Shown piece by piece: positions 20,913-30,751 of a stretch of 64,000 bases of DNA (position 1 is its first letter; each line of letters begins with the position of its first letter). The translations under genes were made by a program, and so were the position numbers. Origin of the DNA: Photobacterium marinum. GTDB lineage: Bacteria; Pseudomonadota; Gammaproteobacteria; Enterobacterales; Vibrionaceae. The stretch is from assembly GCF_000331515.1 (NCBI RefSeq), contig NZ_AMZO01000025.1:62001-126000 (forward strand), in the 5' to 3' direction. A model generated the notes under the pieces. The model was given only the letters and a program-made list of their open reading frames with translations. It was not told the DNA's origin and made no database searches.

Positions 20913-23777
20913 ATGAAATTGAATAAAACGAGGCTCCTTTTAACCCTCGCTCTATTTTCACACCCCACTTTTGCTGACAACCATACAGATCGAATGGTAT
21001 TTGACAAACAAGTCATTCACTTTGATCAAATGTACGATGCCGTTTCGGCTGCCGACTTAACACAAAAAAGTCAGTACTTTTCACTCATTAATCAGCAAGG
21101 CAACAGTGCTCAATTTGAAGCGAAGTTAACATCGCTTACTATGGGCAAAGTGAAATTGGCTGATGGCAATATTTATAACCGAATCATGCTACCAGATGGT
21201 GGCAGCCCAGCAGAACCTGGGCTACCAAACCTTACCGGTTACCAGCAAATGGTTCGCATTCCTGATGGTGCACAGCTTAACGTTGTTATCGATGAAGTAA
21301 AATGGTCTGACACTTACTCAGATATGATTGTCGACCCTGTTCAACTTCCATTCCCTGACGTGGTTGAGATGGATGGTTCCCGTCCTGAAGAAAACATGCC
21401 ATTTGTCAAAAATGATGCTGCCTATAACATGCTTACTGATGCCGTAATGCCGCCAGTAAGCGTTGTGGATACAGTACGTGTTCGAGGCAAAAGCTACGCG
21501 GTGATTTCTTACCGGCCAATTGAATTCAACCCAGTTAAGAAAACCGTCCGTTTCGCCGAAAAAGTTCGCTTCCACGTCAACTATGTATTACCTGAAAGCA
21601 AACAACCAAAACGTCAGGATAAGTTAGACTTCACAAATCCTGAAGAGTCAGTTATTGATCTTCGAACAGAAGCGGAGAAAAAATCCGACGCCGCTTTTAC
21701 CCCAGCCCGTCAGGAAAATAATGAAGAGCTGACACCTGCACAACAGGCCGACTATCTGATTATCACGGCCGACCGCTTCGCAAACGCAATCGAACCTTTA
21801 GCAGCCTGGAAACGGAAAAAAGGCTACAACGTTCACGTAGCAACAATCACTGAAACCGGTAATACTCAGGAACAAATCAAGGCATACATTAAAAATGCCT
21901 ATGAAAAAGGCCCAATGACTTCATATGTGCTGTTCGTTGGTGACCATGAAGATGTTCCTGGGTATGAAATCGTCGGTCACGGTTATCATGGCCCTAACCA
22001 CAGATGGCATACTGACTTTGAATACACTCTGGTAGACGGCGCTGATAAATACCCTGACCTTGTGATCGGCCGATTCTCCGGTGATACCGAAGCTCAGATC
22101 ACTGGTATGGTTAACCGTACTCTGAATTACGAGAAAACTCCTGCAGATTCTGACCGTTACAACCATATTCTGTTAGCAGGCCAATTCCAAGACAGTAATG
22201 ATCATAACCTTGTTGCTGACCGTATGTTTATGGAAGATTTGCACCGTGTTGCTGACTTCCTCGGCCCTGATTACGATTTCTTTAATGGTCCAGGCGATCT
22301 TTTCAACAAAGGCTATCAAATTCACACTGCCCTGCAATGGGATGCTGATACAAGCAAGGAATTGCAATATGAAGGCTGGGACTACGGTACTGCCCGTGTC
22401 GTTCCACCAAAAGTCGTTCCTCAGGTTTGGAAGGATCAGGGAAGTGGCGATAAAGATGATATCGCTGATGCAATCAACCAGGGTGTCGGCTTAGTAATGC
22501 ACCGTGACCACGGTTACGGTAATGGCTCTGGCTGGGCAGATCCTCATTTTACTGCTACAGAAGTTAATGCGCTGACCAACGGTAACATGACGCCGATTGT
22601 TTTCAGCCTTAACTGTGCAACTGGCTGGTTCGACGGTAAAGATTCATTCGCTGAATCCTGGATGCGTAACCCTAATGGTGGTGCTGTAGGCTTTACCGGT
22701 GCAGCTCGTGTCAGCTACTCCGGTTACAACGACCTGATGCACGCGGCAATTATGGATGGCTTCTGGGACGATTATGATGGTGCGTGGTCTAGTGCTATCT
22801 ACCCTGTATCATGGCGTCCGGCGATGGCAGTTAACCGAGCTAAAGAGCGTTTGTTCTCTCATTACGGCATGCGTGATAGCGGAGCCGTTGATACAGCTCG
22901 CTTCTTCAGCTGGTTCGGTGATCCAGAACTGGAACTTCGTACTGAACGTCCAAAAGAGCTGACCGTTACCCACCCTGGTAAATTTACAAACGGTGCTTCT
23001 GCAGCATTTGATATCGTCGTTCGTAATGGTGAAGAACGCGTTGAAAATGCACGTGTTGCTTTAGTTTCTGCATCTGGTAAATCTCACGTTGCAACAACGG
23101 ATGAAAACGGTGTTGCTCACTTCGAGGTTGATACAGACGAACCAATGTCTGTAACTGTAACAGAGCACAATGCAAAAGCTTACGAAGGCCAGATTACCGT
23201 TGACGGCGATGGCCCGGTAGCTAAAGTTGCCGCAGATATGACTGTACCCGGTTATCAGTGGGTTGTACTGGACGGAAGAAAATCTGTAATACCAGAAGGT
23301 GCAAAAGTTCACTACCAGTGGGAACAGGTTGAAGGACCAAAAGTTCGTATTGATTACGCAAGCAATGAGTACGCTTACGCGCTGACGCCTTATGAAAGTG
23401 CAACGCTGAAATTCAAGTTAACTGTAACTGACGAAGCTGGTCGCAGCAGTTCTGCGATTCAAACTGTGTTTGTTACCGGTCAGGAAGACAATAACAAAGC
23501 TCCTGTTGCTGATGCTGGTACCGACAAGGTGGCTTCAACATCTCAGTGGGTTGCCCTTGACGGTACAAAATCAGCAGATCCAGATGGCAAACTTGTAAAC
23601 TATAAGTGGACTCAAGTTGCTGGTCCGACTGTACGAATTGCCTACCCTGATAACGATTACGCTTATGCTCTGACACCACGTTACGACGCGACACTTAAGT
23701 TCAAGCTAACCGTAACAGATGACAAAGGCAAAACGTCCTCTGCAACAAATACCGTTGTTGCAAAGGGTCGTCGTTAA
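20913..23777 (+). CDS. Secreted gingipain-type (C25) cysteine peptidase 1
   Basis: A 954-aa exported peptidase. Order: signal peptide (1-21, ending 'HPTFA'); a propeptide-like beta region with 'MVRIPDGAQLNVVIDEVKW' to ~residue 270; the C25 caspase-like catalytic domain from 'QADYLIITADRFANAIEPLA' to ~residue 680; an Ig-like domain; and two PKD-like repeats ('APVADAGTDKVASTSQWVALDG...DPDG'). The likely catalytic pair is His533 in 'HRDHGYGNGSGWADP' and Cys568 in 'FSLNCATGWFDG', aligned with the gingipain 'GHGSETAWADP' and 'GNCC' sites. There is no typical type IX sorting tail, so export is probably by type II secretion. It has a close paralogue directly downstream. Confidence 0.88.
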   Translation: MKLNKTRLLLTLALFSHPTFADNHTDRMVFDKQVIHFDQMYDAVSAADLTQKSQYFSLINQQGNSAQFEAKLTSLTMGKVKLADGNIYNRIMLPDGGSPAEPGLPNLTGYQQMVRIPDGAQLNVVIDEVKWSDTYSDMIVDPVQLPFPDVVEMDGSRPEENMPFVKNDAAYNMLTDAVMPPVSVVDTVRVRGKSYAVISYRPIEFNPVKKTVRFAEKVRFHVNYVLPESKQPKRQDKLDFTNPEESVIDLRTEAEKKSDAAFTPARQENNEELTPAQQADYLIITADRFANAIEPLAAWKRKKGYNVHVATITETGNTQEQIKAYIKNAYEKGPMTSYVLFVGDHEDVPGYEIVGHGYHGPNHRWHTDFEYTLVDGADKYPDLVIGRFSGDTEAQITGMVNRTLNYEKTPADSDRYNHILLAGQFQDSNDHNLVADRMFMEDLHRVADFLGPDYDFFNGPGDLFNKGYQIHTALQWDADTSKELQYEGWDYGTARVVPPKVVPQVWKDQGSGDKDDIADAINQGVGLVMHRDHGYGNGSGWADPHFTATEVNALTNGNMTPIVFSLNCATGWFDGKDSFAESWMRNPNGGAVGFTGAARVSYSGYNDLMHAAIMDGFWDDYDGAWSSAIYPVSWRPAMAVNRAKERLFSHYGMRDSGAVDTARFFSWFGDPELELRTERPKELTVTHPGKFTNGASAAFDIVVRNGEERVENARVALVSASGKSHVATTDENGVAHFEVDTDEPMSVTVTEHNAKAYEGQITVDGDGPVAKVAADMTVPGYQWVVLDGRKSVIPEGAKVHYQWEQVEGPKVRIDYASNEYAYALTPYESATLKFKLTVTDEAGRSSSAIQTVFVTGQEDNNKAPVADAGTDKVASTSQWVALDGTKSADPDGKLVNYKWTQVAGPTVRIAYPDNDYAYALTPRYDATLKFKLTVTDDKGKTSSATNTVVAKGRR

Positions 23778-23810
23778 TTTAGGCTAACGTTTAAATACAG
23801 CACAGTACAC

Positions 23811-23844
23811 AAAGGGGAATACCATTCGGTATTCCCCTTTTTTA
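23811..23844 (+). terminator. Rho-independent terminator after peptidase 1
   Basis: Stem AAAGGGGAATACC / GGTATTCCCCTTT with a four-base loop and T-run. It shows that the two peptidase genes are separate transcription units. Confidence 0.93.
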
Positions 23845-24521
23845 TCGTCCGCAATTAAAATCTGCACAAAACTCCTTCACAAATTATTTTTCGGTGAAGA
23901 TCACAATATTTCGACTGGATATGATGGTTTAATATATTGAGTCATCTATTAACTAAATAATATCGCTTAAATTTAAAGCGCCTTGAGAAATTAAACCATA
24001 CTTCATACGTGTCATCATTAGGACAAAACCAAAAGTTTATACGAAAAAAAACTGCGAGGAATATCTAACTTGTTATACAAAACATAATTATTAATCCAAA
24101 CACCTACGGCGCACTTCTCTATTCGTGATATATATAACAACCAGAAAACACATAACAGAAACCAATAAATAGGGCTTTTAAGTATCTCTCAACCGATTTA
24201 ACCTTATTAGTTATATAGCCATTAAAAATCATCAAGAGTATTTAGTTAAGTGCACACTTAATTAAAAGTTTGTACCTCACTGAAAACTTGACATCAGCCG
24301 CATTGTATTTTTATACATGCGATTCTTCGTTATGTTTATTTTTAGGATATTAAATCGTTTTTCCGAAACCTTTTAAACCGACTTCAAAAACAAGCCAAGA
24401 AATTAATTTGAATGAGTATCACAGACTCTTCAACTTATTAAAGCCTAATCAAGTTTGTAACAACTGCATTTAACGCAGGTATTTCAATTTCTACAACACA
24501 CAACAGTTACAGGAGATAATA
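23845..24521. promoter_or_regulatory. Region upstream of the second C25 peptidase
   Basis: About 680 bases without a gene. It repeats the upstream architecture of the first peptidase: a conserved block at 24054-24140 and a conserved leader at ~24420-24521 with CTGC-ATTTAAC-GCAG and GGAGATAATA before the ATG. The middle part has diverged. Confidence 0.5.
24054..24140 (+). repeat. Conserved upstream block, copy 2
   Basis: Partner of 20424-20512, with 28 of the first 29 bases identical, including the dyad TTGTTATACAA. It implies that the gene duplication copied the control region too, and that this block has been kept while its flanks changed. Confidence 0.6.
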
Positions 24522-27410
24522 ATGAAGTTAAATAAAACGAGGCTCCTTTTGACCCTCGCTCTGTTTTCACAACCAACATTTGCATTTCATCACGCTGATG
24601 CACCAATGTTTGACCAAAAAGTCATTCACTTTGACGAAGTGTATGATTCTGCTCCAGCAGTAAGAATGGCTCAACCGGAAAGCTATATTTCTGTTATTAA
24701 CCAACAAGGTAGCACGACGTCATTTGAAGCTAAATTAACTTCACTGACCATGGGCAAGGTAAAAATGGCCGATGGTAATATTTACAACCGTATCTTACTT
24801 CCTGATGGCGGTAGCCCTGCAGAACCTGGCCTGCCAAACCTTACTGGCTACCAGCAAATGGTTCGCATCCCTGATGGTGCTCAAGTGGATATCGTTGTAG
24901 AAGACATTGAATGGTCTGACACGTATAGCGAAATGATGGTCGATCCAGTCCAACTTCCATTACCAGACTCTGTTAATGAAGATGGTACACGTCCTGATCA
25001 AAATATGCCTTTCGTCAAAGATGAAGAAGCATATCAGATGGTCACTGATTCAGTTCCTTCACCTGTATCAGTCATTGAAACAATTCGTGTTCGTGGTAAG
25101 AGCTACGCAATAATTGACTACCGACCTATTGATTTCAATCCGATAAATGAAACTGTACGCTTTGCTAAAAAAGTACGTTTCCACATTAACTATGTTTTAC
25201 CTGACAGTAAAACACAAAATCGCGAAGATAAATTAGATTTTGATGCACCTTCAAATTCAGTTATTGACCTTCGCCCAGAAGCCGAGCAAAAAGCCGATGC
25301 GGTTTTTACTCCAGCCCGTCAGGAAAATAACGAAGAACTGACAGCTGCTCAACAAGCCGACTATTTGATCATCACTGCAGATGCATTCAGAAATGCCATT
25401 GAACCACTAGCAGCATGGAAACGTAAGAAAGGTTACAACGTTCACGTAGCCACTATTACTGAAACGGGAAATACTCAAGAAAAAATTAAAGCATACATCA
25501 AAGATGCTTATGAAAATGGTCCTATGACATCGTATGTTTTACTTGTTGGCGACCATGAAAATGTTCCTGCTTACGAAATCCTTGGTCACAGTGCTCATGG
25601 TGGCAGAAACCATAAATGGCATACCGACTATGAATATACATTAGTTGATGGTTCAGATAAGTACGCAGACTTGGTGATTGGTCGTTTCCCTGGTGATGCA
25701 GAAGATCAAATTACCAACATGGTTAACCGTACACTGGCTTACGAGAAAAACCCTGTTGACTCTAATCGTTACAACCATGTTCTGCTAGCTGGTCAATTCC
25801 AGGACACTGATGATCGCAACCTTCAAGCTGACCGCTTATTCATGGAAGATCTACATCGTGTTGCTGACTTCCTTGGCCCGGACTACGACTTCTTTAACGG
25901 ACCTGGTGACCTATTTAACAAAGGCTTCCAGATCCACACTGCTTTGCAGTGGGATGCCGACTTAAAGAAAGATTTGAAATATAAAGGACTTACACGCTTA
26001 AGTTACGGTACTGCCCGAATCATGCCACCAAGAACAGTACCTCAGGCATGGAAGGCTCAAGGCAATGGTGACCGTTTTGATATTGCCAATGCAATCAACC
26101 AAGGCGTTGGTTTTGTGATGCACCGTGACCACGGCTATGGAAACGGTAGTGGTTGGGCTGACCCTCACTTTGTTACGGAGCATGTTAATGCACTGACAAA
26201 CGGTAACATGGCACCTGTAGTATTCAGCCTTAACTGTGCAACAGGCTGGTTTGATGGTAAAGACTCTTTTGCCGAATCCTGGATGCGTAATCCGAATGGT
26301 GGTGCAGTCGGTTTCACCGGTGCAGTCCGTGTAAGTTACTCAGGTTACAATGACATGATGCACGCAGGTATCATGGACAGCTTCTGGGATGATTACGACG
26401 GTACATGGTCAAGTGATGTCTACCCTGTTTCATGGCGTCCGGCTATGGCACTAAACCGTGCGAAAGAACGTTTATTCTCGTACTATGGTGTGCATGACAG
26501 TACAGCGATTAAAACATCCCGATTCTTTAACTGGTTCGGCGATCCGGAACTGGAACTTCGAACAGAACGCCCTAAAGAACTGACCGTCACTCATCCGGCT
26601 GAATTTGCAAGCAATGGCGAGTCTGCAACGTTTGACGTAGTTGTTCGTAACGGTGATGACCGTATCCAAAATGCCCGCGTTGCCCTGGTATCTGAATCTG
26701 GCGATTCATTCATCGCGACAACAAACGAAAACGGCGTCGCTCACTTTGAGCTAGAAAGCACTGAGGCAATGACTGTTACTGTTACAGAACACAATGCCAA
26801 AGCGTATGAAGGTCAAATCAAAGTCGAAGGCGAACAAAACGCACCTGTTGCACGTGTTGCCTCAGAAGTTACGGCTCCTGGCTACAAGTGGATTATCCTG
26901 GATGGCACTCAGTCAGAAATCCAAGAAGGTGCCAACGTACAGTATAAATGGGAGCAAATCGCAGGCCCTAAAGTACGTCTGGCCTATCCTGGCAACGACT
27001 ACTCCTACGCATTTATGCCGTATTACAGCACAACGTTAAAGTTCCAACTAACAATTACTGATGAAAACGGCCAAACAAGCTCTGCGGTTCAAACAGTATA
27101 TGTTAACGGTCTTTATGATGACGACAACAAAGCCCCTGTTGCGCACGCAGGTAGTGACAAAACTGCATCGTACTCTGAATGGGTTGCTCTAGATGCAACA
27201 AAATCATCAGATAATGACGGCGATATTGTCAGCTATAAGTGGACTCAAATTGCAGGCCCTGCTACCGAAATTGCGTACTCAGACGAAAGCTATGCTTACG
27301 CGCTGACACCACGTCATGACACTACGCTAAAGTTCCAAGTTACTGTGACAGATGACAAAGGCAAAACATCTTCTTCAACAAATACCATTGTTGTAAAAGG
27401 TCGTAGTTAA
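24522..27410 (+). CDS. Secreted gingipain-type (C25) cysteine peptidase 2
   Basis: A 962-aa tandem paralogue of the preceding gene with the same plan: signal peptide (ending 'QPTFA'), propeptide region, C25 catalytic domain, Ig-like domain and two PKD-like repeats. The predicted catalytic pair is His537 ('MHRDHGYGNGSGWADP') and Cys572 ('FSLNCATGWFDG'). The catalytic core is almost unchanged from copy 1, while the N-terminal 60 residues, parts of the propeptide and the PKD tails differ more. A four-residue insertion ('LTRL') lies in the catalytic domain near residue 491. Both copies look functional, so they may differ in substrate or regulation. The PKD tails may bind surfaces or polymers. Confidence 0.88.
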   Translation: MKLNKTRLLLTLALFSQPTFAFHHADAPMFDQKVIHFDEVYDSAPAVRMAQPESYISVINQQGSTTSFEAKLTSLTMGKVKMADGNIYNRILLPDGGSPAEPGLPNLTGYQQMVRIPDGAQVDIVVEDIEWSDTYSEMMVDPVQLPLPDSVNEDGTRPDQNMPFVKDEEAYQMVTDSVPSPVSVIETIRVRGKSYAIIDYRPIDFNPINETVRFAKKVRFHINYVLPDSKTQNREDKLDFDAPSNSVIDLRPEAEQKADAVFTPARQENNEELTAAQQADYLIITADAFRNAIEPLAAWKRKKGYNVHVATITETGNTQEKIKAYIKDAYENGPMTSYVLLVGDHENVPAYEILGHSAHGGRNHKWHTDYEYTLVDGSDKYADLVIGRFPGDAEDQITNMVNRTLAYEKNPVDSNRYNHVLLAGQFQDTDDRNLQADRLFMEDLHRVADFLGPDYDFFNGPGDLFNKGFQIHTALQWDADLKKDLKYKGLTRLSYGTARIMPPRTVPQAWKAQGNGDRFDIANAINQGVGFVMHRDHGYGNGSGWADPHFVTEHVNALTNGNMAPVVFSLNCATGWFDGKDSFAESWMRNPNGGAVGFTGAVRVSYSGYNDMMHAGIMDSFWDDYDGTWSSDVYPVSWRPAMALNRAKERLFSYYGVHDSTAIKTSRFFNWFGDPELELRTERPKELTVTHPAEFASNGESATFDVVVRNGDDRIQNARVALVSESGDSFIATTNENGVAHFELESTEAMTVTVTEHNAKAYEGQIKVEGEQNAPVARVASEVTAPGYKWIILDGTQSEIQEGANVQYKWEQIAGPKVRLAYPGNDYSYAFMPYYSTTLKFQLTITDENGQTSSAVQTVYVNGLYDDDNKAPVAHAGSDKTASYSEWVALDATKSSDNDGDIVSYKWTQIAGPATEIAYSDESYAYALTPRHDTTLKFQVTVTDDKGKTSSSTNTIVVKGRS

Positions 27411-27430
27411 TGTAGGAAACTTAAAATAAT

Positions 27431-27467
27431 AAAAAGGGGGGCAAGATAATTTGCCCCCTTTCTTTTT
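27431..27467. terminator. Bidirectional terminator between peptidase 2 and the DUF4105 gene
   Basis: Stem AAGGGGGGCAA / TTGCCCCCTT with A-run on the left and T-run on the right, so it can serve both converging genes. Confidence 0.9.
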
Positions 27468-27482
27468 GTCTTACTGTTCGAT

Positions 27483-29342
27483 TTAGTAGTAGTAATACAT
27501 GGTCAACTTGCCAAAAGCATCATATCCATTCCACTCTTGATAACCAAGTTCATTACGAAGTCCCCATTGTCGAGCAGGAGACCACTGCCAACCAATTGTT
27601 AGCTTACTATGATAGTCAACATCATCATCAAACAGCTTATAAGCCTGAGCGTTAATATGCATCTTATTATCACTATTAAGCTGCACAACAACACCAGCAT
27701 CTATGCCAATAGCAGCATTGAGATCATCATTCGTGATTTTGCCTGTATTTGCTTCTCCAGAGAGCAGCATATAACTATGGAGTTGATTGGAGTCTCCCCA
27801 AGCTTTTCCGATTCCACCTCGTAAAAACCACCTTTCACTCCATTCATTATCATCAGGCTGGCGATCAAAACCTGTTCGCAGATTCCATGCAATACTGTTA
27901 AATATATTGTTATCTGGTGCCAGAGCGCTAACATCAACAAAGTATAACTTATTGAGCTTGGTGTCCCCCTCAGAATCCACGCTCAATTCAGTATTTAAAA
28001 AACTTATACTTGCACCCGGAACAAAACCACCGGAACGATCTAATAAATCATGATATGTGGCACGCCAGTTTATATTTAAATGGTCATTAGCAATTTTTTT
28101 TGAAGTAAATCCAATTCCTAAACGGCGAGAACCATGCGACTCAATTGGTGAAAAATCCGGTTCTGAAAGTGAAGAATATGGTGATTTGACCTTTAGTCTG
28201 CTTCTTTCTATCAATAACTTATTCAAGGTTTCAATTGCTGTATTTCGATCAAGGTTTGGGTCATCATAAAATCTGAAATTCAGCCACTCATAAGCCATCT
28301 CAAGAATTGCAGCACGCCTAATAGCATCATATTGCTCTAGGCTTTGTGTGTCTCCCCCCATCACTTCTGAGGCCACATTTAGTTCATCTTCATTTAGTTG
28401 ACTGGCAAAATGTAACAGACGTGTACCGTATGAAGCTCGATAGCTCACATCACTAATTAATCCGTGATTATTTAATGCAATAATAGTGTCAGATGGTACA
28501 GCCGAATATTCGAAATCACTTACAAGATCAAGGTCTTCTCTTGCTAACTGTAATAGAGACAATAACTGATAAGAGCAATTTTCATCCATGTAAAAGTAAT
28601 CAAAAACTGCCGGTTGTAGCTCCCACAAATGCAATATCACTTTTTCAACTTCGTCTTCAGATAATGCTAACGGAAACTCCCAAATATCCCTTGATTCCAG
28701 ATCGTTATATTCCTTAACTTTCCGGTAATATGGCATAACACTGAAATAACCAGGATAACTGCCGGCAAATCCTTTGATTACAAATAGCGCAGCATTATCT
28801 GAACTGTCCGGATCTGCAGCAAAATTAACAGCATAAGCCACAAGTTCACTATTCTTGGTCTGATTGTGGGCATCAATTCTCAGTAAGGTATGCCCAAACA
28901 TAGATTCAGGGTTATTTATAAATGCTGTCGGAAACACCATCGTCAAACCTTTTGGGTTAAGTGTTGACTTCCAGGTTTCCAAATCAGGACAAGTTGGCAT
29001 TGTTTGATTGAGATGTAGCTTTTCGCGTAACCAGTTAAATCTAGCCGGATACATACATGCATACAGCTCAAACTCATCACTGTTAAATTTATCCAACGTT
29101 GCTTTTAATTCTGATAAGGGATCTTTTTTACCTTCAGGAGAGATGAAAAAGTCTGAACTATCTATTTGACTCTGCCAGCCAGATAAAATATTGGGGTGGT
29201 AATGCCCTAATTTCAACCAATAAGGATGTTGAGCAAGTTCATCATAATTCGAGCTTTCTGCTATTACATCTGTGGATAACAATGATGCAGAAATAATGAC
29301 CAATGGTGAGATTAAATTCTTAAAGGTAGAGGGTATATGCAT
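27483..29342 (-). CDS. DUF4105 (Lnb-like) exported membrane/periplasmic protein
   Basis: A ~619-aa protein. The N-terminal hydrophobic segment 'NLISPLVIISASLLSTDVIAE' reads as a signal peptide. Residues ~110-290 carry the DUF4105 signature: 'FPTAFINNPESMFGHTLLRID', 'AYAVNFAA', 'GYFSVMPYYRKVKEYNDLESRDIWEFPL' and 'MDENCSYQLLSLL', with conserved His, Asn and Cys. The family is related to papain-like amidases, but its role in Proteobacteria is unknown. The C-terminal third looks like beta-strands ending in 'LTMYYYY', possibly an outer-membrane barrel. I prefer ATG 29342 because the frame extending to TTG 29375 overlaps the terminator of the upstream DUF3015 gene. Confidence 0.82.
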   Translation of the reverse strand: MHIPSTFKNLISPLVIISASLLSTDVIAESSNYDELAQHPYWLKLGHYHPNILSGWQSQIDSSDFFISPEGKKDPLSELKATLDKFNSDEFELYACMYPARFNWLREKLHLNQTMPTCPDLETWKSTLNPKGLTMVFPTAFINNPESMFGHTLLRIDAHNQTKNSELVAYAVNFAADPDSSDNAALFVIKGFAGSYPGYFSVMPYYRKVKEYNDLESRDIWEFPLALSEDEVEKVILHLWELQPAVFDYFYMDENCSYQLLSLLQLAREDLDLVSDFEYSAVPSDTIIALNNHGLISDVSYRASYGTRLLHFASQLNEDELNVASEVMGGDTQSLEQYDAIRRAAILEMAYEWLNFRFYDDPNLDRNTAIETLNKLLIERSRLKVKSPYSSLSEPDFSPIESHGSRRLGIGFTSKKIANDHLNINWRATYHDLLDRSGGFVPGASISFLNTELSVDSEGDTKLNKLYFVDVSALAPDNNIFNSIAWNLRTGFDRQPDDNEWSERWFLRGGIGKAWGDSNQLHSYMLLSGEANTGKITNDDLNAAIGIDAGVVVQLNSDNKMHINAQAYKLFDDDVDYHSKLTIGWQWSPARQWGLRNELGYQEWNGYDAFGKLTMYYYY

Positions 29343-29356
29343 GGGTAACCATATAT

Positions 29357-29391
29357 AGAAAAAGCGCCCCCACAATGAAGTGAGGACGCTT
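29357..29391 (-). terminator. Terminator after the DUF3015 gene
   Basis: On the minus strand, AAGCGTCCTCAC / GTGGGGGCGCTT (two G-U pairs) with a six-base loop, followed by a T-run. It separates the DUF3015 and DUF4105 genes, although read-through could link them. Confidence 0.8.
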
Positions 29392-29411
29392 TATACAAAG
29401 AAACAGCTATA

Positions 29412-29894
29412 TTAAGACAGTACGTAACCGGCTAGGCTAGCGTCATTTGCAATAACACCATTGATGTTATTTAGTACTTCGTCAGAAGTAACGTCTGTAG
29501 AAGTGAACACGTTCGCAAACTCAGACTGAACTACAGCTGCAAAGTGTGCTTTATCAGCTTCTTGAATACCCCATACTTCAGATAGAGTTGCTAGGCTGTC
29601 GCCTTCACCACGAGCCATATCACGTGCAAGTGTATCCATGTTAGCATCGATGTACATTGCTAGTTTTTCAGTTGAAGTAATTTCACCACTACCATCACAG
29701 CCAAGAGTACCAAATGTAATACCGAAAGTTTGGTTACCAGAAGTACCATTCAGAGTAGCGCCAAGAATCTTCATTGGCTTACCTTTCTGGCCTTCAAGTA
29801 GCATAGAACCCAGACCACAGCCAATGTCCTGATCAGCCATTGCATTACCAAACGGCAGAAGAGAAATAGCAGCCACTGCAAATAGTTTTTTCAT
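29412..29894 (-). CDS. DUF3015 exported protein
   Basis: A 160-aa exported protein with a signal peptide (MKKLFAVAAISLLPFGNAMA, cleavage before DQD). The mature start 'DQDIGCGLGSMLLEGQKG' and the 'TFGITFGTLGCDG' segment with paired cysteines match the DUF3015 family of marine gammaproteobacteria. Two cysteines could form a periplasmic disulphide. The function is unknown. The ATG has AAGGAAAT upstream. It is transcribed toward the DUF4105 gene, a pairing seen in related genomes as far as I recall. Confidence 0.85.
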   Translation of the reverse strand: MKKLFAVAAISLLPFGNAMADQDIGCGLGSMLLEGQKGKPMKILGATLNGTSGNQTFGITFGTLGCDGSGEITSTEKLAMYIDANMDTLARDMARGEGDSLATLSEVWGIQEADKAHFAAVVQSEFANVFTSTDVTSDEVLNNINGVIANDASLAGYVLS

Positions 29895-30127
29895 TTTATT
29901 TCCTTAAACAACAATAATATAGCTAAGATATTTTTACTTATAGCGCAGAGTTCAATGTTACATTGAAACTGTTTTTATATTAGGCCAGTTAGTGAATCAG
30001 ATTTCAATATACAAAGTAATTATTATATTCAAATGAGTGATTTTGAGTCATAATTTGCGTACGAAATCAACCTGTGATTATTTATTGAACTCACAAGGTG
30101 CTTTTTTGACCATTTTTAATTGTAAAT

Positions 30128-30751
30128 TCACCTCTCGTTATGTTTTTTTAAAAACAAACTATAATTCTCAAGTGACTGCGGAGGATTATAGTCATCATAT
30201 TTTCTCATTTTCCTCTTTACTTTGATGACATATTGTTGAGTTTCCCTGTAAGGAGGTATTCCCCGATACTTTCTCACATTCCCCTCTCCAGCATTATATG
30301 CAGCTAATGCAAGATCGATATTTCCCTGATATTTACCCAATAAACGAGAAATCATCGCAGTGCCGACTTTAATATTCTGCTCAGGAATGAATGGATCTAT
30401 TTTCCAGTAGCGTGAATTCATATCCATCAGCTGCATTAACCCTTTAGCACCTTTATGACTGACAGCATTAGGGTTAAAGTTTGACTCAGTTTCAATTATC
30501 CCCAGAACCAATGAAAGTGGAACGTCATACTTACGTGTATACCGCAACGCCAAATCGTAAAATTTTGGCTTCTTAGGCATTTTAGTGTCTGTATACAACC
30601 CTCCTCGCCATTCCGTTGTTCCATCACTAAACAGTGATTGATTACTCGATTTCTGTCCACCAGCAATAAGATTCAACAATATACTATTATCCGGTGTAGC
30701 TTTCACAAAAGCGGGAAAGAACATCAGAGAGATAAAAAAATGCTTCCTCAT
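30128..30751 (-). CDS. Lytic transglycosylase (SLT domain)
   Basis: A 207-aa exported peptidoglycan lyase. Signal peptide residues 1-18 (MRKHFFISLMFFPAFVKA). The SLT/goose-lysozyme-like domain spans ~65-190, with catalytic Glu89 in 'IIETESNFNPNAVSHKGAKGLMQLM' (read in two parts), then 'ALAAYNAGEGNVRKYRGIPPYRETQQYV'. Such enzymes cleave the MurNAc-GlcNAc bond to leave 1,6-anhydro ends. It resembles MltC/Slt70-type or locus-specific enzymes that open the wall for envelope machines. It is monocistronic between AT-rich gaps. Start ATG has AAAGGTAA upstream. Confidence 0.9.
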   Translation of the reverse strand: MRKHFFISLMFFPAFVKATPDNSILLNLIAGGQKSSNQSLFSDGTTEWRGGLYTDTKMPKKPKFYDLALRYTRKYDVPLSLVLGIIETESNFNPNAVSHKGAKGLMQLMDMNSRYWKIDPFIPEQNIKVGTAMISRLLGKYQGNIDLALAAYNAGEGNVRKYRGIPPYRETQQYVIKVKRKMRKYDDYNPPQSLENYSLFLKKHNER

